A stretch of DNA of 64,000 bases from positions 2,356,001 to 2,420,000 of the forward strand of contig CBDDIP010000002.1 of assembly GCA_965229005.1 (NCBI GenBank), written 5' to 3'. Within the stretch, counting starts at the first letter, position 1, and the number at the start of each line of letters is the position of its first letter. Both the position numbers and the translations under genes were made by a program. This document shows positions 40,536-48,426 of this stretch, piece after piece. The notes beneath the pieces are model-generated. The model was not told the origin of the DNA and did not search any database. It saw only the letters and a program-made list of their open reading frames with translations. This DNA comes from CBDDIP01 sp965229005 (lineage in GTDB: Bacteria; Actinomycetota; Acidimicrobiia; Acidimicrobiales; Ilumatobacteraceae).

Positions 40536-41119
40536 AGCGACCGCATCGCGTGCTCGACCTTGGTGAGGAACCGCATCCGCTCGGCCGCCGTCGACGTGTC
40601 GATCGCATAGAACGGCAACCACTTCGCCCGCGTCCGCAAGCCCGTGCTGACCCGCAGCGCCCGAGTGATCGTGCGCCGACCGTTGTCGTTCACCACCTTG
40701 ACGTACGCGCGCGGCGAGCCGTACGAACTGATGCCGATGATGCGACGCACGTTGGTGAGCCCAGGACGGACACGGCCCTGGTCGTCGAAGACGAAGCCGA
40801 CGCCCGGCACCATCACTCGCTCCAGCCAGCCCTTCAGCACGGCCGGCAGCGAGCTCCACCACGTCGGGTAGACGAACACGAGCGCCTCGGCGCGCTGCAC
40901 TGCAGCGATGTGGGCCCGTACCTGTGGATCGAGCACCGGATCGTCGCCGTGGTAGGCGTGACGCTCTTCCGCCGACATGGCAGCACGGAACCCATCGGCG
41001 CAGAGGTCGAGGACGTCGACCTCGTGACCGGCGTGCGCGAGCGCCGCCGTGGCGGCCTGAGCGATGGCGTGCGTGAAGCTCTCCGGGTTGGGATGAGCAA
41101 CGATGACCAATGTTCGCAT
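40532..41119 (-). CDS. NAD(P)H-dependent oxidoreductase, flavodoxin fold (first copy)
   Basis: A 195-residue paralogue of the next gene: RTLVIVAHPNPESFTHAIAQ, then LDLCADGFRAAMSAEERHAY, VFVYPTWWSSLPAVLKGWLE and IIGISSYGSPRAYVK. The shared D-x-x-ADGF, YPTWW and LKGW positions mark both as the same subfamily. TAGCGT on the - strand ends 9 bases before the ATG. It leads a likely three-gene operon with the second oxidoreductase and the SnoaL-like gene. A cooperative role in quinone or electrophile handling is only a guess. Confidence 0.88.
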   Translation of the reverse strand: MRTLVIVAHPNPESFTHAIAQAATAALAHAGHEVDVLDLCADGFRAAMSAEERHAYHGDDPVLDPQVRAHIAAVQRAEALVFVYPTWWSSLPAVLKGWLERVMVPGVGFVFDDQGRVRPGLTNVRRIIGISSYGSPRAYVKVVNDNGRRTITRALRVSTGLRTRAKWLPFYAIDTSTAAERMRFLTKVEHAMRSL

Positions 41120-41128
41120 GACCTGCGG

Positions 41129-41134
41129 ACGCTA
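41129..41134 (-). promoter_or_regulatory. -10-like TAGCGT, 9 nt before the oxidoreductase operon
   Basis: On the - strand TAGCGT ends 9 nt before the ATG at 41119. Confidence 0.4.
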
Positions 41135-41164
41135 GCGCTGCACCCCCATCCGCGAGCCCATCGG

Positions 41165-41170
41165 TACGAT
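41165..41170 (+). promoter_or_regulatory. -10-like TACGAT, 6 nt before the MFS gene
   Basis: TACGAT ends 6 nt before the GTG at 41177. Confidence 0.4.
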
Positions 41171-41176
41171 GCGCCG

Positions 41177-42391
41177 GTGAGCGCACCGATCGACTCCGTG
41201 CGCGCCGCGAGACACGTGCGGGATGCGCCGGTTCGTGCGTACCTCGGCGGGTTCATCGTCCTCGGGTTGAGCAGCAGCATCGCCGGGCCGGCGCTGTCGC
41301 ACCTGCGCGATCGGGTCGGCACGACCGACGGCGGGATCGCCAGCGTGTTCGCGGTGAACGCGTTCGGCTACATCATCGGGTCGCTCGGAGCCGGCCGGCT
41401 GGTCGATCGCGGCAACGCCCACCGCTGGTGGGCGATCGCGCTCGCGGTCGTCGTTGCGGCGATGCTCGTCGTCGCCGAAGCGCCGAACCTGTTCGTGCTG
41501 CTGGTCGCCTTTGCCGTGATGGGGGCAACGGGCGGGCTCGCCGACGTCGCCGGCAACACGCTCGTCGTGTGGAGCCGACACGGTCGTGCGACGTCGCTGC
41601 TGAACGGGCTGCACCTGTGCTTCGCGCTCGGAGCACTCGCCACCCCGATCATCGTGGCTCGTTCGTTGGACTGGTTCCACTCGTTGTGGGCCGTCACGAT
41701 CCCGACCGGAGCGATCGCCGCGGTGTGCGCGGTGCGCATGATCACGCGACCGGAGCCGGAGCGCTCGATGCCGCCGCCGGTTCCGGCGGGCGACCGCCAC
41801 CCGCGGGCCCGCTCGAGCCAACTCGCCTCGGTGTGCGTGTTCTTCTTCCTCTACGTGGCGATGGAGTCCGGCTTCGCCGGGTGGATCCACACCTACGTCG
41901 AGCAGGTCGATCCGAGCAATTCGGCGACCGGCGTCACCGTCGCGTTCTGGGCCGGCTTCGTGCTCGGTCGGATGATCGCCATCGCGGTCGGCACGCGGAT
42001 CAGCGCCGGGCGGATCGTCGGCTCGTCGATGGTGGTCGCGCTCGCCGCCACCGTGTGCCTCGTCGCCTTCGGTCGCACCGGGCCGGCACTGTGGGTCTTC
42101 GTCATCCTCTACTCGGTGTCGATCGCTCCGCAGTTCGCGTCGATGGTGTCCTACGCCGAGCACCACCTCTCGCTGTCCGGCGCGTCCACGTCGTTGTTCA
42201 TCGCCGCATCCGGCATCGGCGGGCTGTCGCTGCCGTGGGTGATCGGCCAGCTGTTCGACTCACTCGGCGCCGAGTCGCTGCCGCCGACGATCCTGGTCGT
42301 CACCGTGCTCGCCGGCGTGAGCGCTCTGGTGGTGCGCTGGATGGTCGGTCAGCGCCCGCCGGTCACGTCGAGGAAGGTGCCGGTGACGTAG
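41177..42391 (+). CDS. Major facilitator superfamily transporter
   Basis: A 404-residue protein with about 12 hydrophobic segments in two halves, split by a basic loop near residue 205 (GDRHPRARSSQ). The loop 2-3 motif GAGRLVDRGNAHRWW is a degenerate MFS motif A. It resembles sugar/FucP-like and drug exporters in the pattern GLHLCFALGALATPI, but the substrate cannot be assigned. GTG start after a -10-like hexamer; the tail overlaps the convergent SDR gene by 43 bases. It is divergent from the oxidoreductase operon, with 57 bases between the starts. Confidence 0.85.
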   Translation: MSAPIDSVRAARHVRDAPVRAYLGGFIVLGLSSSIAGPALSHLRDRVGTTDGGIASVFAVNAFGYIIGSLGAGRLVDRGNAHRWWAIALAVVVAAMLVVAEAPNLFVLLVAFAVMGATGGLADVAGNTLVVWSRHGRATSLLNGLHLCFALGALATPIIVARSLDWFHSLWAVTIPTGAIAAVCAVRMITRPEPERSMPPPVPAGDRHPRARSSQLASVCVFFFLYVAMESGFAGWIHTYVEQVDPSNSATGVTVAFWAGFVLGRMIAIAVGTRISAGRIVGSSMVVALAATVCLVAFGRTGPALWVFVILYSVSIAPQFASMVSYAEHHLSLSGASTSLFIAASGIGGLSLPWVIGQLFDSLGAESLPPTILVVTVLAGVSALVVRWMVGQRPPVTSRKVPVT

Positions 42392-43095
42392 CCGGCCGCC
42401 GGCGACGCCAACCAGATCACGCCCGCGGCGACCTCCGCCGTCGACCCGCTCCGTCCCATCGGGATCATCGGGGCCATCCGCTCGACGCGACCGGGCGGCG
42501 CGTGGTCGTGGAAGTCGCTCTCGATCAGACCGGCCCGCACGGCGTTGACGCGCACGCCGTGCAGTGCCAGCTCCTTGGCAATGCCGGTGGTCATCGTCTC
42601 CAGCGCGCCCTTCGACGCGGCGTAGTGCACCCACTCGCCGGCGCTGCCGAGCACGGCCGCCTTCGACGAGATGTTGATGATGCTGCCGCCCCGCCCGCCG
42701 CGATCGGTGCGCATGCGCGCCGCGGCCTCACGCGCACACAGGAACGCGCCGGTCACGTTGACGGCCCAGAGACGTTGCAACATCTCGGCGGTGACGACAT
42801 CGAGCTCGCCGTACGCGCCGGCGACGCCCGCGTTGTTGACGAGGAGGTCGAGGCGTCCGAAGGTCTGGTCGATCTCGGCGAACATCGCCACGACCTGTTC
42901 CTCGTCGGCGACGTCTGCTGAGACCGCCAACGATCCGTTGCCGAGCTCGGCGGCCAACTCGTGAGCCGGGGTTGCGCTGTTCGCGTAGTTGACGACGACG
43001 CGGTAGCCGTCCGCGGCTGCTGCGCGGCAGACGGCCGCGCCGATGCCGCGACCGCCACCGGTGACCAGCGCGACGGGTGCGTCCGCAGCATTCAA
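42349..43095 (-). CDS. Short-chain dehydrogenase/reductase (SDR)
   Basis: A 248-residue classical SDR. The TTG at 43095 overlaps the upstream acetyltransferase stop as TTGA. The NAD(P) motif is VTGGGRGIGAAV, NNAG is in LVNNAGVAGAY, and catalytic residues are Ser in NISSKAAVLGS and YxxxK in HYAASKGAL. The Asn-Ser-Tyr-Lys tetrad is intact. The ending GYVTGTFLDVTGGR is typical of FabG-like oxidoreductases. Substrate unknown. It is translationally coupled to the GNAT gene. Confidence 0.9.
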   Translation of the reverse strand: MNAADAPVALVTGGGRGIGAAVCRAAAADGYRVVVNYANSATPAHELAAELGNGSLAVSADVADEEQVVAMFAEIDQTFGRLDLLVNNAGVAGAYGELDVVTAEMLQRLWAVNVTGAFLCAREAAARMRTDRGGRGGSIINISSKAAVLGSAGEWVHYAASKGALETMTTGIAKELALHGVRVNAVRAGLIESDFHDHAPPGRVERMAPMIPMGRSGSTAEVAAGVIWLASPAAGYVTGTFLDVTGGR

Positions 43096-43700
43096 CGCAG
43101 CAGCGCACCGAGCGCGTCGCGCGCCGCGGGCCACTCGTCATCGGTGATCGAGAAGATCGCAGTGTCACGGGCTCTGCCCATCTCGGCCGGCACGTACGAG
43201 GCGCGGTTGTGGCGCAGGATCCCCTCGAAGGAGGCGCCGACGCGTTGGATGGCCGCGCGGCTGCGTTCGTTGCGAGCGTCGGTGCACAGGCACAGGCGTT
43301 GCACCGACCACACCTCGAACGCATGGGTGAACAGCAGCAGCTTGGCCTCGGTGTTGATCCCGGAGCGCTGCGCCGAAGCGGCGAGCCAGGTGCCGCCGAC
43401 CTCGACCTCGTCGGGAAAGGCACGTCCTCCCCACCAGGCCAGCTCCATGTATCGCGTGCAACCGACGAGCGCGCCATCAGCGATGCGACGCTGCACCAGC
43501 GGGACCACGGTGTTGCGCTCGGCCTGCTCGAGCAGGCCGGTGATGTAGCGCTCCATCGCCGGTCGATCGGCGGGCACCATCGTCCAGCCATACGTGTCGC
43601 GATGTTCGGAGGCAGCGACGAGCAGGTCGTCGACGTGTTCCATGGCGATCGGTTCCAGTTGGACCAGCGCGCCGGTGAGGGTGGGGGCTTCGAGCAACAT
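43092..43700 (-). CDS. GNAT family N-acetyltransferase (RimJ/RimL-like)
   Basis: A 202-residue protein from ATG 43700; an upstream in-frame start would run into the divergent gene. The opening LTGALVQLEPIAMEHVDDLL and the central VEVGGTWLAASAQRSGINTE, AKLLLFTHAFEVWSVQRLCL and DARNERSRAAIQRVGA match RimL-type ribosomal-protein-acetyltransferase-like enzymes. GNATs of this type acetylate protein N-termini or small amines. Coupled by TTGA to the SDR downstream. Confidence 0.88.
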   Translation of the reverse strand: MLLEAPTLTGALVQLEPIAMEHVDDLLVAASEHRDTYGWTMVPADRPAMERYITGLLEQAERNTVVPLVQRRIADGALVGCTRYMELAWWGGRAFPDEVEVGGTWLAASAQRSGINTEAKLLLFTHAFEVWSVQRLCLCTDARNERSRAAIQRVGASFEGILRHNRASYVPAEMGRARDTAIFSITDDEWPAARDALGALLR

Positions 43701-43719
43701 CTGCCCGACAGCTTGGCAG

Positions 43720-43725
43720 TACCGT
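43720..43725 (+). promoter_or_regulatory. -10-like TACCGT, 7 nt before the quinone oxidoreductase gene
   Basis: TACCGT ends 7 nt before the GTG at 43733, in the 32-base gap to the divergent GNAT gene. Confidence 0.4.
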
Positions 43726-43732
43726 CCGGTCG

Positions 43733-44770
43733 GTGAGCGCACCATTCTCCGGGACATCATCCGAACCGTCATCCTCCGCGCACCGCGCGGTGGTCTGCCA
43801 CGAGTTCGCCCCGCTCGATCGTCTCGCGGTCGAGGAGGTTCCGTCGGCGCCGTGCGGTGATGGTGAGGTGCGCATCGCCGTCACCGCGGCCGGCGTGAAC
43901 TTCGTCGATGCGCTGTTCGTGCAGGGGCTCTACCAGATCAAGCCGCCGCTGCCGTTCGTGCCTGGCAACGAGATCGCCGGCGTGGTCGTCGAGGTCGGTG
44001 CGGCGGTGACGTCGCCCGCGGTCGGCGATCGTGTCTTCGCCAACGTCGGACTCGGTGGGTACGCGAGCGAGGTGGTCGTGGACGCCCGGCGCGCCCTTGC
44101 CATCCCGGCCGGTGTCACCGACGGACAGGCCGCAACGTTCACCCAGAGCTACATGACCGCGTGGTTCGCACTCGTCGAACGGGCGAAGGCGCGCGCGGGC
44201 CAGTGGCTCCTGGTGCTCGGCGCCGGCGGTGGAGTGGGGCTCGCCGCAGTGGACGTCGGGCGGGCGCTCGGCTTGCGCGTGATCGCAGCCGCGTCGACGG
44301 CGGAGAAACGTGCCGTTGCGACAGCGCACGGCGCCGAGGTGGTCGTCGACTCATCGAGCCACGACGTGAAGGCGGTCGCCCGCGAGGTGGTCGCCGCAGC
44401 CACGCCGGGCGCCACCGGCGTCGACCTCGTCTACGACCCCGTCGGTGGCGTCGCCGGCGAGGACGCGCTGCGCGCGTTGGGCGAGGACGGCCAGTTCCTC
44501 GTCATCGGATTCGCCAGCGGGACGATCCCCAAGCTGCCCGCGAACCAGGTCCTGCTGCGCAACCGCCGAGTCACCGGGGTCGACTGGGGCGCTTGGGCCG
44601 GCCGCAACCAGGCAGCCAACCAGGCGATGCTCGGCGACGTGCTGCAGGCGATCGCCGATGGCCGGCTGTCTCCGGTGGAGCCGACGAGCTACGCGCTCGA
44701 CGATGTGGCCATCGCGCTGGCGGATCAGCAGCAGCGCCGCGTCGTCGGCAAGGCCGCGCTCGTGCCGTGA
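43733..44770 (+). CDS. NADPH:quinone oxidoreductase family (zinc-independent MDR)
   Basis: A 345-residue medium-chain dehydrogenase/reductase. The groES-like domain has PFVPGNEIAGVVVEVGAAV, and the Rossmann fold has LVLGAGGGVGLAAVDVGRAL. The Cys/His zinc ligands of alcohol dehydrogenases are absent, as in quinone oxidoreductases (QOR). The segment DLVYDPVGGVAGEDALRAL and FASGTIPKLPANQVLLRNR fit this group. It likely reduces quinones or enones with NADPH. Its stop overlaps the start of a phosphatase gene as GTGA. Confidence 0.9.
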   Translation: MSAPFSGTSSEPSSSAHRAVVCHEFAPLDRLAVEEVPSAPCGDGEVRIAVTAAGVNFVDALFVQGLYQIKPPLPFVPGNEIAGVVVEVGAAVTSPAVGDRVFANVGLGGYASEVVVDARRALAIPAGVTDGQAATFTQSYMTAWFALVERAKARAGQWLLVLGAGGGVGLAAVDVGRALGLRVIAAASTAEKRAVATAHGAEVVVDSSSHDVKAVAREVVAAATPGATGVDLVYDPVGGVAGEDALRALGEDGQFLVIGFASGTIPKLPANQVLLRNRRVTGVDWGAWAGRNQAANQAMLGDVLQAIADGRLSPVEPTSYALDDVAIALADQQQRRVVGKAALVP

Positions 44771-45279
44771 CGGTTCGGCCACGATCCGCCGACGGCGGCA
44801 TCGACGCGGTCCCGGTGCCGGGTGCGTCGGGACGGCTGTGGCTCGCCGGCAAGCACGCTGTCGCCGCCGACCCGGAGGCAGCGATGGCGCGAGTCGGTGC
44901 GTCGCTCGTGGTCTGCCTGTGCCAGGCACACGAACTGGACGACCGGTTCCCGGACTACACGACGTGGCTGCGCGAGCACGAAGGGCGAGGATCGGCGCGG
45001 TGGTTCCCCACGCCCGATCTCGGCGTTCGATCGTTGGCCGAGACCGCCGCGCTGGTCGACGTGCTCCTGGCCGAGGTGACGGCCGGCGAGGACGTCCTGA
45101 TCCACTGCGGCGCTGGGATCGGGCGGGCTGGAACGCTCGCCTGCGCCGTGCTGATGGCAGCAGGGAGTGACGTGCCGACCGCCCTGCGCGTGGTCGCTCA
45201 GAACCGCCCGATGGGGGGTCCCGAAGCAGGTCAGCAGTCGGATATGTTGCACGAGTTCAGGCACCACCTCGGTCGCTGA
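44767..45279 (+). CDS. Protein-tyrosine/dual-specificity phosphatase-like protein
   Basis: A 170-residue protein from a GTG overlapping the oxidoreductase stop. The phosphatase P-loop is perfect: VLIHCGAGIGRAGTLA, i.e. HCxxGxxR, near residue 115. An Asp-containing WPD-equivalent may be in WFPTPDLG. The segment PMGGPEAGQQSDMLHEF matches the Q-loop/tail of dual-specificity phosphatases. It would dephosphorylate proteins or small phosphoesters through a cysteinyl intermediate. The coupling to a quinone oxidoreductase is unusual and its meaning unknown. Confidence 0.88.
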   Translation: MTVRPRSADGGIDAVPVPGASGRLWLAGKHAVAADPEAAMARVGASLVVCLCQAHELDDRFPDYTTWLREHEGRGSARWFPTPDLGVRSLAETAALVDVLLAEVTAGEDVLIHCGAGIGRAGTLACAVLMAAGSDVPTALRVVAQNRPMGGPEAGQQSDMLHEFRHHLGR

Positions 45280-45362
45280 CAGCGCGACGCGTATCAGCCG
45301 GGGCGGGTGGTGCTCTGTGCATCGTTCGGGCCACGTCGCCCGCGAGACGGAGGACCACGGTC

Positions 45363-46241
45363 ATGTACGAGTCCGAGTACGGCGAGTCATCGTCGATCTG
45401 GCGCAAGGTTGCCGGGCTGGCGATCGTTGCCGCGCTCGCCGGTGGCGGGTTCGTCCTGTACACCTCGATGTCGGGCGGATCGAACAAGCCACGCGTCGCC
45501 TCGGCGCCGCCCTTCAACACGTCCGCTGCCACTGACACGACTGCCGTCGTCTCGGTCGGTGCAACGACTTCGACCACGGTCGCATCCGCCACCGACGACA
45601 CCGTGGTGCCCGCCTCGACGCCGGCCTCGACACCGGCGATCGCGTCGACCACGTCGACCTCGATCGTCGCCTCGGATGCCCCGCCGCCGAGCACGCTGCC
45701 CGACGGCTCGTTCGCACCGATCGTCGCCATCTTCGACACGGGAACGATCTCGCTCCAGGGCTCCGTCCCGAGCCAGGCAGCGTCCGACCTCCTCGAGACC
45801 CTCGCCGCTGCCAACAGCAAGACGCCCGGGGTGGCGGTGCTCAACCTGACCAACATCGACCCGCGGGTGCCGGCGGGCATCGGCGTTCGAGTGATCGAGC
45901 TCACTGCTTCGCGGTTCCCCGAGGGCAAGGACGTCGTCGTCCCGGAGCACGCCCTCGAGCTCGATCGAGTCGTCAACATCATGAACGCCTTCCCCAACGT
46001 CACCGTGCTCGTCATCGGGCACGCCGACCAGACCGGGACGGTCGAGCACAACCAGGAGCTGTCCGAGCGTCGGGCCGTGGCCGTGGTCAACTACATGGAG
46101 GCCCACGGCATCGCCGCCGATCGCCTGTCGAGCCGTGCAGTTGGCGAGAACGATCTGCTCAGCGTGAACAGCGACGCCGCCTCCCTGGCGATGAACCGTC
46201 GCACCGAGTTCGTCTTCTACGGTCTCCTCATCGGCGCCTGA
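45363..46241 (+). CDS. OmpA-like domain membrane protein
   Basis: A 292-residue protein with an N-terminal TM anchor (KVAGLAIVAALAGGGFVLY) and a Ser/Thr/Ala-rich linker of about 70 residues. A BON/SpoIID-like beta region (PIVAIFDTGTISLQGSVPSQ) follows, with a C-terminal OmpA peptidoglycan-associating domain: VLVIGHADQTGTVEHNQELS, RRAVAVVNYMEAHGI and NRRTEFVFYG. It resembles ArfA-type actinobacterial proteins that hold OmpA_C outside the membrane. ACGGAGGACC before the ATG is a good Shine-Dalgarno, so this gene is leadered. It probably binds cell-wall peptidoglycan. Confidence 0.85.
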   Translation: MYESEYGESSSIWRKVAGLAIVAALAGGGFVLYTSMSGGSNKPRVASAPPFNTSAATDTTAVVSVGATTSTTVASATDDTVVPASTPASTPAIASTTSTSIVASDAPPPSTLPDGSFAPIVAIFDTGTISLQGSVPSQAASDLLETLAAANSKTPGVAVLNLTNIDPRVPAGIGVRVIELTASRFPEGKDVVVPEHALELDRVVNIMNAFPNVTVLVIGHADQTGTVEHNQELSERRAVAVVNYMEAHGIAADRLSSRAVGENDLLSVNSDAASLAMNRRTEFVFYGLLIGA

Positions 46242-46246
46242 TGTTT

Positions 46247-46289
46247 CTGGATGTTTGAGACGCGGCACAGCAGCGTCTCCGACATCCAG
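46247..46289 (+). terminator. Long hairpin after the OmpA-like gene
   Basis: CTGGATGTTTGAGACGC (46247-46263) pairs with GCGTCTCCGACATCCAG (46273-46289) with only two mismatches and a 9-base loop, starting 5 bases after the stop. It lies between two co-directional genes. The stem is long and stable but no T-run follows, only TTCC. Confidence 0.6.
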
Positions 46290-46312
46290 TTCCGTGCTGC
46301 GAGACTCCGCGG

Positions 46313-47842
46313 ATGTCTGACGTCGTTGCTCCGAGGCCGATGCCGTACTCGCCGTCGGCCGATCAGTCCACACCCTTGGTGTACGCGTGGCCGTTGAGCG
46401 TCGTCGCCGGCGACGAGGTCACCATGCACGCTCGTGGCCCGGTCGGGAGCGCGACGCTGGAGATCTCACGAGTCGGCGCGTCACGTTCGACCGTCCACGC
46501 GATCACGGTCTCGCTGCAGCCGGAGGACCTTCCACCGGAGGCCGACGCAGTCGGGTGCGACTGGCCGGTGACTGCCGCCGTCATCGTCCAAGCCGATTGG
46601 CCGTCGGGCTACTACGAGGTCGTCATCGGCCTGTCGGACGGACGCGAGGCCGTTGCCTTCTTCGTCGTGCGCGCCAGCGCGCCAGACCCGACGCGGCCGT
46701 TGCTCGTGATGACGACCAACACGCTCAACGCCTACAACGACATCGCCGGCACGAACCTGTACAACGGCGGCACCCACGCCTCGTTCATGCGGCCGATCGC
46801 GCCAGGGTTCCTGCGCAAGCCAGCGGGTCCGGGCTTCCGCGTCGCCGTGCTCGATCCGCCGGATCCGCGCATGCGAACGCACGTCGGGCACATCCGCAGC
46901 AACGGGCTCTCGGGCTGGTCCGGATCAGCGGGTTGGCCGTCGTGGGAAGAGCCGTTCGTGCGGTGGTGCGAGCAGCAGGGGTTTGCGCTCGACTACGCGA
47001 TCAACGCCGATCTGGAGGAGTGCCCTGAGGTGCTCGACGGCCGACGCCTCTACCTCAGCGTCGGCCACGACGAGTACTGGTCGTGGGGCATGCGTGACAC
47101 CGTCGAGCAGTTCGTCGCCGGTGGTGGCAACGCTGCGTTCCTCAGTGGCAACGTGTGCTTCTGGCAGGTGCGTCTCGAGGAGGCGGGCCGAACGATGGTC
47201 GGCTACAAGCAGCGCTTCGAGCAGGATCCCGTGTTCGCCACGGATCGCCAGGAGCGGCTGACGAGCATCTGGAGCGATCAGCTGATCGGCCGGCCGGAGA
47301 ACTCGATGAGCCTGATGTCGTTCAACCGCGGCGGGTACCACCGCATCGGCCGATCGGTCGGTTCAGGCGCCGGCGGGTACACCGTGCACCGCGCCGACCA
47401 CTGGCTCTTCGAGGGCAGCGACGTCGGTCGTGGCGATCTCCTCGGGGCCAAGGGCACCGTCGTCGGCTACGAGTGCGATGGCTGCGAGATGCGCTTGGTC
47501 GACGGGGTGCCCGAGCCCACCGGCAGCGACGGCTGCCCCGACGGCACCGTGATCCTTGCGACCGCTCCGGCATCCGGCTTCACGCGTGAGACCGCACAAC
47601 GGCCTGTGCCGGAAGACGGCCTCTCCGAGGTCGAGTTCCACGCGTGGCGCGTGCTCGGCTCGCACGATGTGGCGACGACGCATCGCTTGGAGAACGGCCA
47701 CGCCGTGTTCGGCGTGCGTGACGGCGAACAGGGGAGGGGCACCGTGATCGCCACCGGTTGCACCGATTGGGCGTGGGGCCTCGACGCCGCCGACGCCGCG
47801 ATCGAACGGATCACCACCAACCTCATCCGCCGCCTCGGCTGA
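46313..47842 (+). CDS. N,N-dimethylformamidase large-subunit-like protein
   Basis: A 509-residue protein. The central domain matches the DMFase beta subunit (large, iron-binding) family: PLLVMTTNTLNAYNDIAGTN, ARRLYLSVGHDEYWSWGMRD-type text (LYLSVGHDEYWSWGMRDTVE), and AFLSGNVCFWQVRLEE. In N,N-dimethylformamidase the large subunit hydrolyses DMF and needs a separate small subunit. No small-subunit gene is present nearby. Similar proteins occur in many bacteria without DMF metabolism, so the substrate should be treated as unknown. Several Cys (GYECDGCEMRL, SDGCPDG) add a possible metal site. Confidence 0.8.
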   Translation: MSDVVAPRPMPYSPSADQSTPLVYAWPLSVVAGDEVTMHARGPVGSATLEISRVGASRSTVHAITVSLQPEDLPPEADAVGCDWPVTAAVIVQADWPSGYYEVVIGLSDGREAVAFFVVRASAPDPTRPLLVMTTNTLNAYNDIAGTNLYNGGTHASFMRPIAPGFLRKPAGPGFRVAVLDPPDPRMRTHVGHIRSNGLSGWSGSAGWPSWEEPFVRWCEQQGFALDYAINADLEECPEVLDGRRLYLSVGHDEYWSWGMRDTVEQFVAGGGNAAFLSGNVCFWQVRLEEAGRTMVGYKQRFEQDPVFATDRQERLTSIWSDQLIGRPENSMSLMSFNRGGYHRIGRSVGSGAGGYTVHRADHWLFEGSDVGRGDLLGAKGTVVGYECDGCEMRLVDGVPEPTGSDGCPDGTVILATAPASGFTRETAQRPVPEDGLSEVEFHAWRVLGSHDVATTHRLENGHAVFGVRDGEQGRGTVIATGCTDWAWGLDAADAAIERITTNLIRRLG

Positions 47843-47862
47843 CGCGCCGAGTCCGCCTCCGA

Positions 47863-48387
47863 TCAGGTCGCCACCGCGGTGTCGAGCGCCTCCTGCACGA
47901 TGCGCTCGCCGGTCGCCAGGTCCGGTCCGCTCAGGCACGCCCGCACGATGGGCACGTTCGATCCGTTCGGGGTCGGGATCCAGGCGGTGATCGTCTCGTC
48001 GCCGCCGCAGTCACCCGGCAGCTCCTTCGTCACGACGGCGTCACGCCCGGCGATCGACGTGTTCGGTGCGACCTCTGGTGCGACGCCCGTGCCCATGCCG
48101 GAGAGCACGCCGAAGCTGACGACGACACCGTTGGCCGGAGGGCGCCGCACACCGCCGCATCCGGCCGGAGTGCAGCCGTCACCGAGGGGAAAGTTGGCGT
48201 AGTAACCGTCGGCGGCTTCGACGCTGCTCGTGAAGCCGTCCGATCGGAACGTCAGCGCCCCCGGAACGGTGAACGTCGTGCCGGGCTCGGCGACCGATCG
48301 CGCGAACGTCGTCGTGGTCGGCCCCGATGCATCGCTGCTGCACGCGGGCAGCACGAGCAGGACCGCCGCCACCGCTGCTCGCCGCAT
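47863..48387 (-). CDS. Predicted lipoprotein, unknown function
   Basis: A 174-residue secreted protein. A short signal peptide, RRAAVAAVLLVLPACSSD, has lipobox LPAC at residues 13-16. Six further Cys suggest disulfides (GDGCTPAGCGG, PGDCGGDE, VRACLSG). The family is not recognised. CATTAT on the - strand ends 6 bases before the ATG, a weaker version of the -10-like hexamers. It converges on the DMFase-like gene, 20 bases apart. Confidence 0.75.
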   Translation of the reverse strand: MRRAAVAAVLLVLPACSSDASGPTTTTFARSVAEPGTTFTVPGALTFRSDGFTSSVEAADGYYANFPLGDGCTPAGCGGVRRPPANGVVVSFGVLSGMGTGVAPEVAPNTSIAGRDAVVTKELPGDCGGDETITAWIPTPNGSNVPIVRACLSGPDLATGERIVQEALDTAVAT

Positions 48388-48426
48388 CAGCTCATAATGA
48401 GCGCCCGAGCAGTGATGTGCAAGGCG

